NCBI RefSeq assembly: GCF_001306915.1
Contig: NZ_LJTC01000008.1
Location: forward strand, 186,001-250,000
Direction: 5' to 3'
Length of the DNA stretch: 64,000 bases
Source: Pseudoalteromonas lipolytica
Lineage (GTDB): Bacteria > Pseudomonadota > Gammaproteobacteria > Enterobacterales > Alteromonadaceae
The position numbers and the translations under genes were made by a program. The notes below the pieces were generated by a model, which saw only the letters and a program-made list of their open reading frames with translations, had not been told where the DNA came from and did not search any database. Shown in pieces: positions 35,945-44,786 of this stretch (the first letter of the stretch is position 1; every line of letters begins with the position of its first letter).

Positions 35945-36854
35945 ACTTATTTTTAAACCAACGCTCAAAAAACTCTATAAACGCTTTCACTTGCCGAGGT
36001 TGAAATTGCCTGCTCGGATATATCACCTGTAGGCCGACACTTTTTTTATCGCTGTGGCTAAAGCCTCGAACATACTCATCTAGTATCAAAATAAGGTCGC
36101 CTGTTTTGAGGTCATTTTTGATATCAATGTATGATTTTAAGGCTATGCCATGGCCTTGATTTGCCCAGCGTCTTACCACCTCACCGTCTGAGCATGAAAG
36201 GTGGGGAGCTACTTTGATAGAAAAGTGCGTGTTATCTACCTCAAAATGCCAGTCATTTAGTGGTTGCCCGAGTCGCTCAAGCACAAGGCAACGATGATTT
36301 TTTAAATCTTCAGGATGTCTTGGCAAACCAAACGATTTTATATAGCTAGGTGAGGCGCATAGCACACGGCGGTTATTACATAGCGGGCGGCTAATCAAGT
36401 TACTATCAGGCAAATTGCCGAATCTAAATGCCAGATCAATGCCTTCCTCAACAATATTGGTAACCCCATCTGTCAGTACTAAATGCGGTTTAACATTTGG
36501 GTGGTTATTGATGAATTCTGCTAATGCGGGTGCAACAAACTGGCGACCAAAGTCAGATGTTGCAGAGAGTTTTAGCTGGCCTCTTAGGCTTTGTTGTGAC
36601 TCTTGAAGTATGTTTTCAGTATTTTCGACTTCTGCTAATACTCTTAAACAGCCACTATAAAAACGTTCGCCTGCATCTGTTAAGGCAATACTGCGCGTAT
36701 TACGCGTTAATAATCGCGTATCGTAATTTTGCTCAATTTTATTAATTCGTGCTGTCATGCTTGCAGGCGAAAGCCCCAATTTTCTTCCCGCAGCGGCTAA
36801 CCCTCCCGCTTTTACAACGTGAACAAAAAGCGCCATATCATCAATTTTTGACAT
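35943..36854 (-). CDS. LysR-family transcriptional regulator
   Basis: 303 residues; helix-turn-helix at about 5-60 (MALFVHVVKAGGLAAAGRKL and ASMTARINKIE) and the effector-binding domain at 90-300, of the CrgA/DmlR-like group. It is transcribed away from the truncated VOC and Old Yellow Enzyme genes, which such regulators commonly control. The gap of 97 bp holds the shared promoter. Confidence 0.9.
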   Translation of the reverse strand: MSKIDDMALFVHVVKAGGLAAAGRKLGLSPASMTARINKIEQNYDTRLLTRNTRSIALTDAGERFYSGCLRVLAEVENTENILQESQQSLRGQLKLSATSDFGRQFVAPALAEFINNHPNVKPHLVLTDGVTNIVEEGIDLAFRFGNLPDSNLISRPLCNNRRVLCASPSYIKSFGLPRHPEDLKNHRCLVLERLGQPLNDWHFEVDNTHFSIKVAPHLSCSDGEVVRRWANQGHGIALKSYIDIKNDLKTGDLILILDEYVRGFSHSDKKSVGLQVIYPSRQFQPRQVKAFIEFFERWFKNK

Positions 36855-36951
36855 TATTCTTCAGTTTTAATGAATACTGATTTAACTCTAAGGCTAATTA
36901 TCAATTTAGTCAAAATAGTTAAACTCATTTCATCACTTGAAGGAGATTGAA

Positions 36952-37110
36952 ATGCAGCTTAATCATGCTCTGCTATTAGCAACGAATATCCAGCACATGG
37001 CTCAGTTTTTAGAGTCGTCGTTAGGCCTTAAAAAGGGGCCAAGGCCAGCATTTGGTTTTGATGGTGTTTGGTTATATGACGACTTGGATACGCCATGTAT
37101 TCATATTTAA
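36952..37110 (+). pseudogene. Truncated VOC/glyoxalase-family gene (N-terminal 52 residues)
   Basis: The frame starts at an ATG with AAGGAGATTGA upstream and reads MQLNHALLLATNIQHMAQFL then SSLGLKKGPRP, the start of a VOC-family protein, up to DDLDTPCIHI followed by TAA. Full relatives have about 125 residues, so roughly the last 70 are missing. The next gene begins 11 bp later. It looks like a deletion scar; the peptide might still be made but cannot form a complete VOC module. Confidence 0.7.
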
Positions 37111-37121
37111 AAGGTACACAC

Positions 37122-38225
37122 ATGAAAAATAGAGTATTTAATCCAGACCAAATAGGTCATCATAAAACCGCAAATAAAATAGTAATGGCTCCTATGACCC
37201 GTTCACGTACGGCTCAACCAGGTGATATTCCGACAAGTCTAATGGCAGAATATTATGCGCAACGAGCCAGTGCGGGTTTTATAGTATCAGAGGCGACGCA
37301 AATTTCTGCACAAGGAAAGGGCTACTCATTTACCCCCGGGATTTATACTGAAGAGCAAATCAACGGATGGCGCAAAGTAACGCAGGCTGTTCATCAGCAA
37401 AATGGACTCATTTTTTCTCAGTTATGGCATGTTGGCAGAATGTCGCATAGTGTTTTTCATCCAGACGGCTTGCCGGTTGCGCCAAGTGCTATTGCTCCAA
37501 ATGCGCAAGTGTGGGTGGTTGATGAAAATGGCGAAGGCCAAATGCTTGATTGTCCTACACCACGTGAATTATCGACCAATGAAATAAAGGGCATCGTTCA
37601 AGACTATAAACAAGCTGCTTTAAATGCGATTGAAGCAGGGTTTGATGGCGTTGAGGTACTTGCAGGCAATGGCTATTTAATCGATCAATTTCTAAGGCAA
37701 ACATCAAACAAACGTACCGATGAATACGGCGGTAATATTGAAAATAGAGCAAAGTTCGCGCTGCAAATCATTACTGCGATTAGTCAAGCTATCGGCCCAG
37801 AAAAAACGGCTATTCGATTAGCACCTTTTATTACACAAAGAGGCATGGATGATCCACAAGCAATCGATGTCATTCTATATTTAGCTAAAAAGTTTGATGA
37901 ACTTGGCATTGCTTATCTGCATTTAGCGGAAGCTGATTGGGATGATGCTCCCCTCGTAACCGATGAGTTTAGAGTGAAATTACGTGAAAGCTTTGGTGGC
38001 AAAATAGTGGTGGCAGGAAACTACACATTAGCAAAGGCTGATAAACTTATTGGTGAAGGTTTAGTTGACTATGTTGCATTTGGCAGAAAGTTTATTGCAA
38101 ATCCAGATTTACCTTATCGCTTAGAGCACAATTTACCTCTGAATGAAATATCAGATCCTACTACTTTATTTGGTGGTGATGAGCGAGGTTACACAGACTA
38201 CCCAGTATTTCAGGGGAATAAATGA
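37122..38225 (+). CDS. Old Yellow Enzyme / NemA-like flavin oxidoreductase
   Basis: 367 residues from ATG 37122 (an upstream in-frame ATG at 37095 lies in the truncated VOC gene). FMN-dependent TIM barrel: VMAPMTRSR, LWHVGR, GNGYLIDQFL, NKRTDEYGG and VAFGRKFIANPDL are family signatures. In relatives the substrate-contacting pair is His...Asn in VEVHxxNGY; here the first is Leu180 (VEVLAGNGY), while Asn183 and Tyr185 are kept. It may bind substrates differently or be impaired. It overlaps the next gene by 4 bp. Confidence 0.88.
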   Translation: MKNRVFNPDQIGHHKTANKIVMAPMTRSRTAQPGDIPTSLMAEYYAQRASAGFIVSEATQISAQGKGYSFTPGIYTEEQINGWRKVTQAVHQQNGLIFSQLWHVGRMSHSVFHPDGLPVAPSAIAPNAQVWVVDENGEGQMLDCPTPRELSTNEIKGIVQDYKQAALNAIEAGFDGVEVLAGNGYLIDQFLRQTSNKRTDEYGGNIENRAKFALQIITAISQAIGPEKTAIRLAPFITQRGMDDPQAIDVILYLAKKFDELGIAYLHLAEADWDDAPLVTDEFRVKLRESFGGKIVVAGNYTLAKADKLIGEGLVDYVAFGRKFIANPDLPYRLEHNLPLNEISDPTTLFGGDERGYTDYPVFQGNK

Positions 38226-39169
38226 TGAAATTTTTAAAGCCAATTTTAATTGCGTCGCTGTTTTTTCTAAGTTGCTTAGGTGTTGCTCAGGCTAAGGAGG
38301 CAACATCTGCATTTTGGCCTGATGATGCTCAACTTGTGATCTCTATTTCGATGCAGTTTGAGGCCACAGCGCAAGATCAATCAGATCCGGGCCCGTTTCC
38401 ACCGCAAGAGGTTGGGTATCCTGACACCATTTCGCCTTCTTGGTACCAATACGGCATGAACGAGGGCATTCCTAGGCTGCTAGATTTATGGGATAAGCAT
38501 GATATTAAAGTCACCTCTCACATGGTTGGCAGAGCTGTTGAGTTAAACCCTGAGTTAGCAAAAGAAGTGGTTCAACGCGGGCATGAAGCATCAGGGCACG
38601 GACAAACATGGACCCCTCAATACTCTATGAGTGAAGAGCAAGAGCGACAGTCATACATAAAAAGTGCAAATATCATTGAAAAAGTAACAGGGCAGCGGCC
38701 TGTGGGCTTTAACGCTTTTTGGATGAGGCATTCAAAAAATACCCTCAAAATTCTTAAAGAATTAGGTTTTATTTACCACATAGACGATTTATCTCGTGAT
38801 GAGCCATCGCTAACACCTGTTGGAAGTGACGACATTGTTGTTGTTCCATACACGTTTAGAAACAACGATATAGTTCGGTACACTGGCAGCACAGCCATGA
38901 CTGGTAAGGCATATTTACAAGAGCTTAAAGACGAGTTTGATGTGCTCTACAAAGAAGGCAAACAACGTAGAAGGATGATGTCTATCAGTGCTCACGATAG
39001 ATTAGCGGGCACTCCCGCCAGAGTGAAAGCGTTGGACGACTTTATAACCTATGCAAAGCAGCACAAAGGGGTTAAGTTTATGCGTAAAGATGACATAGCA
39101 AAATGGATGTTACGCCAAGACAATGTGCCAAAAAATCAGCCCCGTACTTTTACAGAGGATTTGTTATGA
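38222..39169 (+). CDS. Exported polysaccharide deacetylase-family protein
   Basis: 315 residues with a signal peptide ending near AQAKE (about 25). NodB-like fold: the region QLVISISMQFE takes the first catalytic place, GHEASGHGQTW supplies the metal His pair of the PuuE/uricase-like deacetylase branch, and SISAHDR is the C-terminal motif. That branch includes enzymes on small amides as well as polysaccharides. It is translationally coupled (ATGA overlaps) to both its neighbours, the OYE and a small lipoprotein gene. Confidence 0.82.
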   Translation: MMKFLKPILIASLFFLSCLGVAQAKEATSAFWPDDAQLVISISMQFEATAQDQSDPGPFPPQEVGYPDTISPSWYQYGMNEGIPRLLDLWDKHDIKVTSHMVGRAVELNPELAKEVVQRGHEASGHGQTWTPQYSMSEEQERQSYIKSANIIEKVTGQRPVGFNAFWMRHSKNTLKILKELGFIYHIDDLSRDEPSLTPVGSDDIVVVPYTFRNNDIVRYTGSTAMTGKAYLQELKDEFDVLYKEGKQRRRMMSISAHDRLAGTPARVKALDDFITYAKQHKGVKFMRKDDIAKWMLRQDNVPKNQPRTFTEDLL

Positions 39170-39411
39170 AATACACCGTAACCTTTATTGCACTACTTTT
39201 ATCTGGTTGCGCCTCACAGCAGCAAACGGGTGAGTTTGAGGATGTAGTAATCGCAGATCATCACTGCCCAGGGGAAATAGATCGAAGCTATAACACCACG
39301 ATTTATAGCTCTGATGAACCTGAAAAAGTTGGCAAAACTGAAGTTATAACGCGTTGCAATCCAGTTAAAACAGAAACTGAATTTGAAAGAGATTTAAAGC
39401 AGAAACATTAG
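39166..39411 (+). CDS. Small hypothetical lipoprotein
   Basis: 81 residues. The start at 39166 overlaps the preceding stop (ATGA) and gives a clean signal peptide with lipobox LLSGC (Cys15). The mature part is acidic with two further cysteines (HHCPGE, TRCNP). Family not recognised. It is the last gene of the OYE-deacetylase operon. Confidence 0.7.
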   Translation: MKYTVTFIALLLSGCASQQQTGEFEDVVIADHHCPGEIDRSYNTTIYSSDEPEKVGKTEVITRCNPVKTETEFERDLKQKH

Positions 39412-39440
39412 CTTTTACGTATCGGTTATGGTGTGTCCAG

Positions 39441-39467
39441 TAAGGCTGCTATTGTTAATCAGCCTTT
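39441..39467. terminator. Hairpin after the lipoprotein gene
   Basis: AAGGCTG and CAGCCTT form a 7-bp stem with an 11-nt loop, 31 bp after the stop and ahead of the convergent AraC gene. The T-run is weak. Confidence 0.45.
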
Positions 39468-39498
39468 AGCTAGGCTTTTAGTTGGCTTAACAAAAAAA

Positions 39499-40497
39499 CT
39501 AGTGTCTCACTTGTGTGCGCTTATGGGCGGGAGAAACACCCGTCCAGCTACTGTATGCGCGAACAAACGAATTTGTTTCGCTAAAACCGAGTAAAAAGGC
39601 GATTTCGATAATTGGTAACTCTGTTTGCATTAAGTAGTGCTGCGCAAGATCTTCTCGTACTTGTTGTAAGACTTTTTGATAACTTTGCTTTTCAGCTGTT
39701 AGTTTTCGTTGTAGAGAGCGTTTGCTGAGTGCCAACTCTGAGGCAACATGCTCAATGTTACTTTGCCCTTGAGGTAGGGATTTAAACAAAATACTTGATA
39801 CCTTGTCAGTAAGGCTTTGTTCGCTGATAACATCTTGCAGCTTACGTTTTAAATCTCCCTCAAAGCACGACAACATTACTTGATTACTAGTTAAAAATGG
39901 CGCTTTTGCATCTTCTGCTAAAAATGTCACGCTAGGGGTATTCCCCACTCTCAGCGGGCAACCAAAGTAGGCTTCGTATTCCATGAGCTTTTCAGGTAGC
40001 TCTGGCACAATAACCGTAACAGGGTTAATTTGTTTTCGAGTAGCAAGGCGAGTGAGTTGTGTAAAAAATACCAGCTCTGCCAAGCTGTAGCACTTGGGCA
40101 GCGTATCAATAAAACCATAACAGCTTACTTGGGCTTTTGTATGAGTGTTGGTAATTTCAAGTGCTAGCTCCATAGGGCCAATTAGTGGTTTGTACTGTTG
40201 TAACCTCGCTAAAGCAGCATTTAAGTTTGGGCTACAAATCGCGGCAAAAATTGGTACGTCAAATGATTCTATTGTCATGACTTCGGCAAGTTTTAAGGGT
40301 AACTCAATGCCGTTTGCTGCTGTCTCTACACCCTGCCATAATTGGAAGTATTGAGCGGGCGTTAAGTATACTTTATCTTGAGAGAATAAACCTGAAGGCA
40401 ACTGGGCATAAGCCAGTGCCTCTTCTAGGTTGATTTCTAAATCATTGAGTAATACTTGCCAGTTGGGAGGGATCAAAAACTTGCTGGCTCGTTTCAT
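39499..40497 (-). CDS. AraC-family regulator with arabinose-binding-type sensor domain
   Basis: 332 residues. The N-terminal 200 residues fit the ArsR/OruR-like 'Arabinose_bd' sensor, and the last 100 hold the double helix-turn-helix (IEHVASELALSKRSLQRKL; IIEIAFLLGFSETNSFVRAY). Its ATG is one base after the stop of the upstream SDR gene, so both form one transcript, and the SDR is a probable target or partner. Confidence 0.88.
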   Translation of the reverse strand: MKRASKFLIPPNWQVLLNDLEINLEEALAYAQLPSGLFSQDKVYLTPAQYFQLWQGVETAANGIELPLKLAEVMTIESFDVPIFAAICSPNLNAALARLQQYKPLIGPMELALEITNTHTKAQVSCYGFIDTLPKCYSLAELVFFTQLTRLATRKQINPVTVIVPELPEKLMEYEAYFGCPLRVGNTPSVTFLAEDAKAPFLTSNQVMLSCFEGDLKRKLQDVISEQSLTDKVSSILFKSLPQGQSNIEHVASELALSKRSLQRKLTAEKQSYQKVLQQVREDLAQHYLMQTELPIIEIAFLLGFSETNSFVRAYSSWTGVSPAHKRTQVRH

Positions 40498-40498
40498 A

Positions 40499-41281
40499 TT
40501 AGTTTCCGCTTTTTTCCATAAACTGACGAGAAATTTTTAACACAGTTTTGCGAGGCAATAAAGGGATCACCCAATTGAGCATAAATTTAAGCGGCGCTTC
40601 ATTAAAAGCAATTAACTGACCTTTTTGCATTGCCTTGTAACCACACAGTGCCACAGAATGCGCTGATTTAGCATTCTTCCAAGCATCTACCCCTTGTAGA
40701 TCACCTGCTTCAACAAAGCCTGTTGCTACTGTTCCTGGGCATAACGCGGTGACCGTAATGTTTTTATCTTTTACTTCTTCTGCAATTGCTTGACTGAATG
40801 AAGTCACAAACGCTTTCGTTGCATAATATACCGCTTGCAGTGGGCCGGGTATAAAGGAAGCTGTAGACGAAATATTTAAAATTTTGCCACGATTTCGCTC
40901 AACCATGCCTTGTAAGTAATAGTGGCTTAGGTTTGTTAATGTCACAATATTAAGTTGCATCATCGTTTGTTCTGCACTGAGATCACGCTTATGAAACTTG
41001 CCATGTCCGCCAATGCCGGCATTATTCACCAAAATATCTATGTGCAAACTAAGTGCCTCAGTACGTGTAAAAACATACTCAGCTGAATCTGGCTTAGATA
41101 AATCAGCAGCAATAACCGTAACCTTTACGTTGTGCTTTGATTCAAGCTGTTGTTTAAGATCATTCAGTTTGTCTTCTGAACGAGCTACCAGCACTAAATT
41201 ATCGCCATGCTGTGCGTGAATATGCGCAAGTTCTAAACCAATCCCGTTTGAGGCGCCAGTGATCAATGCTGTTGATGTCAT
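40499..41281 (-). CDS. Short-chain dehydrogenase/reductase
   Basis: 260 residues, classical SDR. The dinucleotide loop TGASNGIG is at 6-13, NNAG near 85-88 and the catalytic YxxxK at VYYATKAF. Two late hydrophobic turns (LNWVIPLLPRK) are typical of the YqjQ/DltE-like branch. Substrate unknown. First gene of the operon with the AraC regulator. ATATAAC-like motifs also occur upstream (41313). Confidence 0.87.
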   Translation of the reverse strand: MTSTALITGASNGIGLELAHIHAQHGDNLVLVARSEDKLNDLKQQLESKHNVKVTVIAADLSKPDSAEYVFTRTEALSLHIDILVNNAGIGGHGKFHKRDLSAEQTMMQLNIVTLTNLSHYYLQGMVERNRGKILNISSTASFIPGPLQAVYYATKAFVTSFSQAIAEEVKDKNITVTALCPGTVATGFVEAGDLQGVDAWKNAKSAHSVALCGYKAMQKGQLIAFNEAPLKFMLNWVIPLLPRKTVLKISRQFMEKSGN

Positions 41282-41413
41282 ATTTGTACTCCATTAATTT
41301 GAGCTGTTGTTTTGTTATATGCATGGTAGGCCATCTTTTGGTGTCACATGACATCAGATCGCGCCATCGTTATTGCAAAACGCGCCATTTATAAAATTCA
41401 GCTTGCAAATGGT

Positions 41414-41433
41414 ATATAACAAAAATATTATAT
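41414..41433. promoter_or_regulatory. Candidate ArsR operator of the ars operon
   Basis: ATATAA and TTATAT are inverted arms separated by 8 bp. They lie 24 bp ahead of the arsC-arsR start, and TATATAAC occurs twice (41413, 41429 region). ArsR repressors bind AT-rich inverted repeats of this kind; assignment inferred. Confidence 0.5.
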
Positions 41434-41457
41434 AACGAAATTATTATGGAGTAAGCC

Positions 41458-42222
41458 GTGAAAGTCCTCTTTTTATGTACAGAAAATTCAGCCCGTTCAA
41501 TTATGGCTGAAGCATTGCTTAAACATCATGGTAAAGGTGAGTTTGAGGTATTTAGTGCGGGCACAGAACCTTATGCGGTAGACCCTCGTACGCTTGCTAC
41601 GATTGAGCATTTTGGCCTAAAAACCGATGACTTACACTCAAAGCACTTAAATGATGTAACTAACCTGCATTTTGATTATGTCATTACATTGTGCGACAAG
41701 GCAGCTAAAGAATGTGCAAATCGTGTTGATGGCACACATTGTTTAGGCTGGGACTTTGTTGATCCAAAAACTCGCCCCGAACCTCATGCCTTTGAAAAAA
41801 CCTTGCAAGAGATCAATGAGCGAATTAAGCAGTTTGTGCAATCCCATAACAAAGAAAAACCAGTATCGATTTCGCCAACTACATTTTATAAAGCGCTTGC
41901 AGATGATATTCGTTTAAAAAGCTTATTGCTTATCGCTGTTGAGCAAGAGGTTTGCGTATGCGAACTAATGACGGCACTTAACGAGCAGAGCCAACCAAAG
42001 GTTTCAAGGCATTTAGCGCAACTTAAAAAGCAGGGCATTTTGTCGGATAGAAAACACCAGCAGTGGGTGTTTTACTCTTTAAACCCGACTCTACCTATGT
42101 GGATGAAACAAACAATTACCTCGACCGTGGTAAACGAACCAAATTTCATAGAAAACGAGTTAGCAAGGCTAAATGCGATGGGCGATGATCGCCCAACCCG
42201 TGTTGCTCGTTGCTGCAATTAA
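41458..42222 (+). CDS. ArsC-ArsR fusion: arsenate reductase plus arsenic repressor
   Basis: 254 residues; GTG start with GGAG 6 nt upstream. Residues 1-135 are a low-molecular-weight-phosphatase-type arsenate reductase with CTENSAR (Cys7-X5-Arg13), DP of the acid loop, and Cys79 and Cys86 spaced as in thioredoxin-linked ArsC. Residues about 139-235 are an ArsR winged helix with the As(III) pair CVC (166, 168) and recognition helix QPKVSRHLAQLKKQGI. A terminal Cys252-Cys253 pair may add ligands. One polypeptide thus reduces arsenate and senses the product. It heads the ars operon. Confidence 0.9.
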   Translation: MKVLFLCTENSARSIMAEALLKHHGKGEFEVFSAGTEPYAVDPRTLATIEHFGLKTDDLHSKHLNDVTNLHFDYVITLCDKAAKECANRVDGTHCLGWDFVDPKTRPEPHAFEKTLQEINERIKQFVQSHNKEKPVSISPTTFYKALADDIRLKSLLLIAVEQEVCVCELMTALNEQSQPKVSRHLAQLKKQGILSDRKHQQWVFYSLNPTLPMWMKQTITSTVVNEPNFIENELARLNAMGDDRPTRVARCCN

Positions 42223-42231
42223 GGACTAAAA

Positions 42232-43254
42232 ATGGGTGTTTTTGAACGATATTTATCTGTATGGGTTGCTGCTGCTATTGCCATTGGTGTGGCGCTAGGG
42301 GTGATGTTTCCGCCTTTATTTGAGCTAATAGCGAAAGCCGAAGTGGCGCATGTAAACATTGTTGTTGCACTGTTTATTTGGGTAATGATCTACCCGATGA
42401 TGGTGCAAGTTGATTTTTCAACGATTAAAGAAGTCGGTAAGAATCCAAAAGGGCTGATGCTCACTTTAATCATTAATTGGCTTATCAAACCGTTTTCAAT
42501 GGCCGCATTAGGTTGGTTATTTTTTGAAGGGTTATTTGCTGATTTTGTTAGCCCTGAAACGGCGCAAGAATATATTGCAGGCATGATTTTACTCGGTGTT
42601 GCACCTTGTACGGCAATGGTGTTTGTGTGGTCACAACTAACCAAAGGCGATGCAAATTATACCTTAGTGCAAGTATCTGTGAACGACATCATTATGATTT
42701 TTGCCTTTGCACCTATTGCGGGGTTGTTGCTGGGTGTGTCTGATATTCATGTACCTTGGCTTACACTGATGATTTCGGTTGTGTTGTATGTATTGCTACC
42801 ACTCATTGCCGGGGTATTAACACGCAAAGCTCTTAATAATTCAGCGCAAAATGAAGCTGCTGTGCAGTCATTTTTAGAGAAAGTTAAACCTTACTCAGTT
42901 ATTGGTTTACTGGCCACAGTGGTCTTGCTATTTGGGTTTCAGGCGAACACGATTTTAGCCCAACCGCTTAACATTGTACTGATTGCTATTCCGCTTGTTT
43001 TGCAAACCTACGGTATTTTTGTAATCACCTATTTCATTGCGTTAAAGCTTAGGCTTAAGCACAACATTGCAGGGCCAGCATGTTTAATTGGTACTTCTAA
43101 CTTTTTTGAGTTAGCGGTCGCAGTGGCTATTTCATTATTTGGTTTGCACTCTGGGGCAGCATTAGCAACCGTTGTTGGGGTGTTGGTCGAAGTACCTGTA
43201 ATGCTGTCGTTGGTTGCAATCGTTAATAAAACAACACATTGGTTTAAAGAGTAA
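42232..43254 (+). CDS. acr3: Acr3-type arsenite efflux permease
   Basis: 340 residues, ten membrane helices. The [15 protein letters not shown] segment near 125-140 carries the conserved functional Cys of Acr3 and [16 protein letters not shown] is the second signature. It extrudes As(III) using the proton motive force. It is 9 bp downstream of the arsC-arsR gene. Confidence 0.93.
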   Translation: MGVFERYLSVWVAAAIAIGVALGVMFPPLFELIAKAEVAHVNIVVALFIWVMIYPMMVQVDFSTIKEVGKNPKGLMLTLIINWLIKPFSMAALGWLFFEGLFADFVSPETAQEYIAGMILLGVAPCTAMVFVWSQLTKGDANYTLVQVSVNDIIMIFAFAPIAGLLLGVSDIHVPWLTLMISVVLYVLLPLIAGVLTRKALNNSAQNEAAVQSFLEKVKPYSVIGLLATVVLLFGFQANTILAQPLNIVLIAIPLVLQTYGIFVITYFIALKLRLKHNIAGPACLIGTSNFFELAVAVAISLFGLHSGAALATVVGVLVEVPVMLSLVAIVNKTTHWFKE

Positions 43255-43267
43255 TTGGGGAATCATA

Positions 43268-43768
43268 ATGCAATCACATCCATTTGATATTTTACAGCTA
43301 GAAACTGGGGCATTTATTTTTACCCCTTGCCCTGGCACAAAAGGCGTTGGCTTATCACAGTCTGTTGCTGATTTAAAAGCGGCAGGTGCAAAAGCCATTA
43401 TTACGCTAATGTACGATGAAGAGCTTGTTAAAAATGGGGCGCAGCAGCTTGTAATCGAATGTGAGCAAGCTGGCCTTAGCTGGTTTCAGTTACCTATTTT
43501 GGATGATGACGCGCCAAACGAAGCGTTTAGTCTCGCTTTCAACAAACACCTTAACGACATTCTTGCCATCATAAAAAGTGGTGGTAGCGTGGCTGTACAT
43601 TGTAAAGGCGGCTCAGGCCGTACAGGCTTAGTTATTGGTTTATTAATGCATGAGCTTGGCTATGCTAAAAATGACATAGTTACTCAAGTGCAGGCTATTC
43701 GCCCTAAATCGTTGCATAACCCAGTACAACGTTCATTTTTCGACAATTTTCAAAAAGTAGGAGCTTAA
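43268..43768 (+). CDS. CX5R protein phosphatase-like protein in the ars operon
   Basis: 166 residues from ATG 43268; an in-frame ATG at 43214 lies inside acr3. The signature [10 protein letters not shown] (Cys-X5-Arg) with an upstream ILDDDAP loop for the general acid fits dual-specificity / CDKN3-like phosphatases. It sits 13 bp after acr3 and 2 bp before the GAPDH gene, so it is cotranscribed. The role is unknown: a second arsenate reductase, as in eukaryotic CX5R reductases, or a phosphatase acting on an arsenic-linked metabolite, are possible. Confidence 0.82.
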   Translation: MQSHPFDILQLETGAFIFTPCPGTKGVGLSQSVADLKAAGAKAIITLMYDEELVKNGAQQLVIECEQAGLSWFQLPILDDDAPNEAFSLAFNKHLNDILAIIKSGGSVAVHCKGGSGRTGLVIGLLMHELGYAKNDIVTQVQAIRPKSLHNPVQRSFFDNFQKVGA

Positions 43769-43770
43769 CA

Positions 43771-44781
43771 ATGGCAATTAAAGTAGGCATTAATGGTTTT
43801 GGCCGCATGGGTCGTTTATCACTAAGAGCAGCGTTTGCATGGGACGACGTTGAGTTTGTGCAAATTAATGACCCAGCGGGTGATGCAGCTACACTGGCTC
43901 ACTTACTAAAGTATGATTCGGTACACGGTATTTGGCCTCATGAGGTTGAAAGTAACGACAATGTTGTGATTATCGATGGCCACGAAATTAACGTTACGCA
44001 AAATAAAGCGATTGCAGACACTGATTGGTCTGGTTGCGATATCGTTATCGAAGCCTCAGGTAAAATGAAAAAAACCGAATTACTGCAAGCCTATCTTGAT
44101 CAAGGTGTGAAAAAAGTTGTTGTCACTGCGCCTGTAAAAGAAGACGGCGTGTTGAACGTTGTAATGGGTGTAAACGATGATTTATATGATGTACAGCAGC
44201 ACGATATTGTGACTGCGGCATCATGCACTACCAACTGTTTAGCGCCTGTGGTTAAAGTATTGCAAGAAAAAATTGGTATCAAACATGGTTCAATGACGAC
44301 CATTCACGATATCACTAACACGCAAACTATCTTAGATGCGCCCCATAAAGATTTACGCCGTGCTCGCGCATGTGGCATGAGCTTAATTCCAACTACAACC
44401 GGCTCTGCAACAGCGATTACACATATTTTCCCTGAACTTAAAGGCAAATTAAACGGCCACGCAGTTCGTGTGCCATTAGCAAATGCATCAATCACTGACT
44501 GTGTGTTTGAAGTTGAAAAGCCAACTACCGCTGAGCAAATTAACCTATGGATGCAAGAAGCCGCAGCAGGGGAGCTAAAAGGCATTTTGGGCTATGAAGA
44601 AAAGCCACTTGTTTCTATCGATTACAAAACCGACCCACGCTCAAGCATTGTTGATGCGTTATCAACCATGGTTGTCAACGAGACTCAAGTTAAGCTGTAT
44701 GTTTGGTACGATAACGAATGGGGTTATGCAAACCGCACCGCCGAACTTGCCCGTAAAGTTGCGCGATCACTACAAGGTTAA
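43771..44781 (+). CDS. ArsJ-associated glyceraldehyde-3-phosphate dehydrogenase
   Basis: 336 residues. NAD-binding [11 protein letters not shown] at 7-17 and catalytic Cys in [10 protein letters not shown] near 149-158 are intact. In ars operons this paralogue forms 1-arseno-3-phosphoglycerate from glyceraldehyde-3-phosphate and arsenate, which the neighbouring ArsJ exports. It is not likely to be the glycolytic copy given its context between a phosphatase gene and arsJ. Confidence 0.92.
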   Translation: MAIKVGINGFGRMGRLSLRAAFAWDDVEFVQINDPAGDAATLAHLLKYDSVHGIWPHEVESNDNVVIIDGHEINVTQNKAIADTDWSGCDIVIEASGKMKKTELLQAYLDQGVKKVVVTAPVKEDGVLNVVMGVNDDLYDVQQHDIVTAASCTTNCLAPVVKVLQEKIGIKHGSMTTIHDITNTQTILDAPHKDLRRARACGMSLIPTTTGSATAITHIFPELKGKLNGHAVRVPLANASITDCVFEVEKPTTAEQINLWMQEAAAGELKGILGYEEKPLVSIDYKTDPRSSIVDALSTMVVNETQVKLYVWYDNEWGYANRTAELARKVARSLQG

Positions 44782-44786
44782 AAGTA

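Noticed and set aside
39103-39165. Longer start for the small lipoprotein
   Set aside because: It would overlap the deacetylase gene by 67 bp and place the lipobox too far inside; the ATGA start at 39166 is better.
43214-43267. Longer start for the CX5R phosphatase
   Set aside because: It lies in the coding end of acr3 and adds residues unlike the family; ATG 43268 is chosen.
44304-44585. 93-codon frame antisense to the GAPDH gene
   Set aside because: Shadow of a strongly conserved coding sequence; no independent support.
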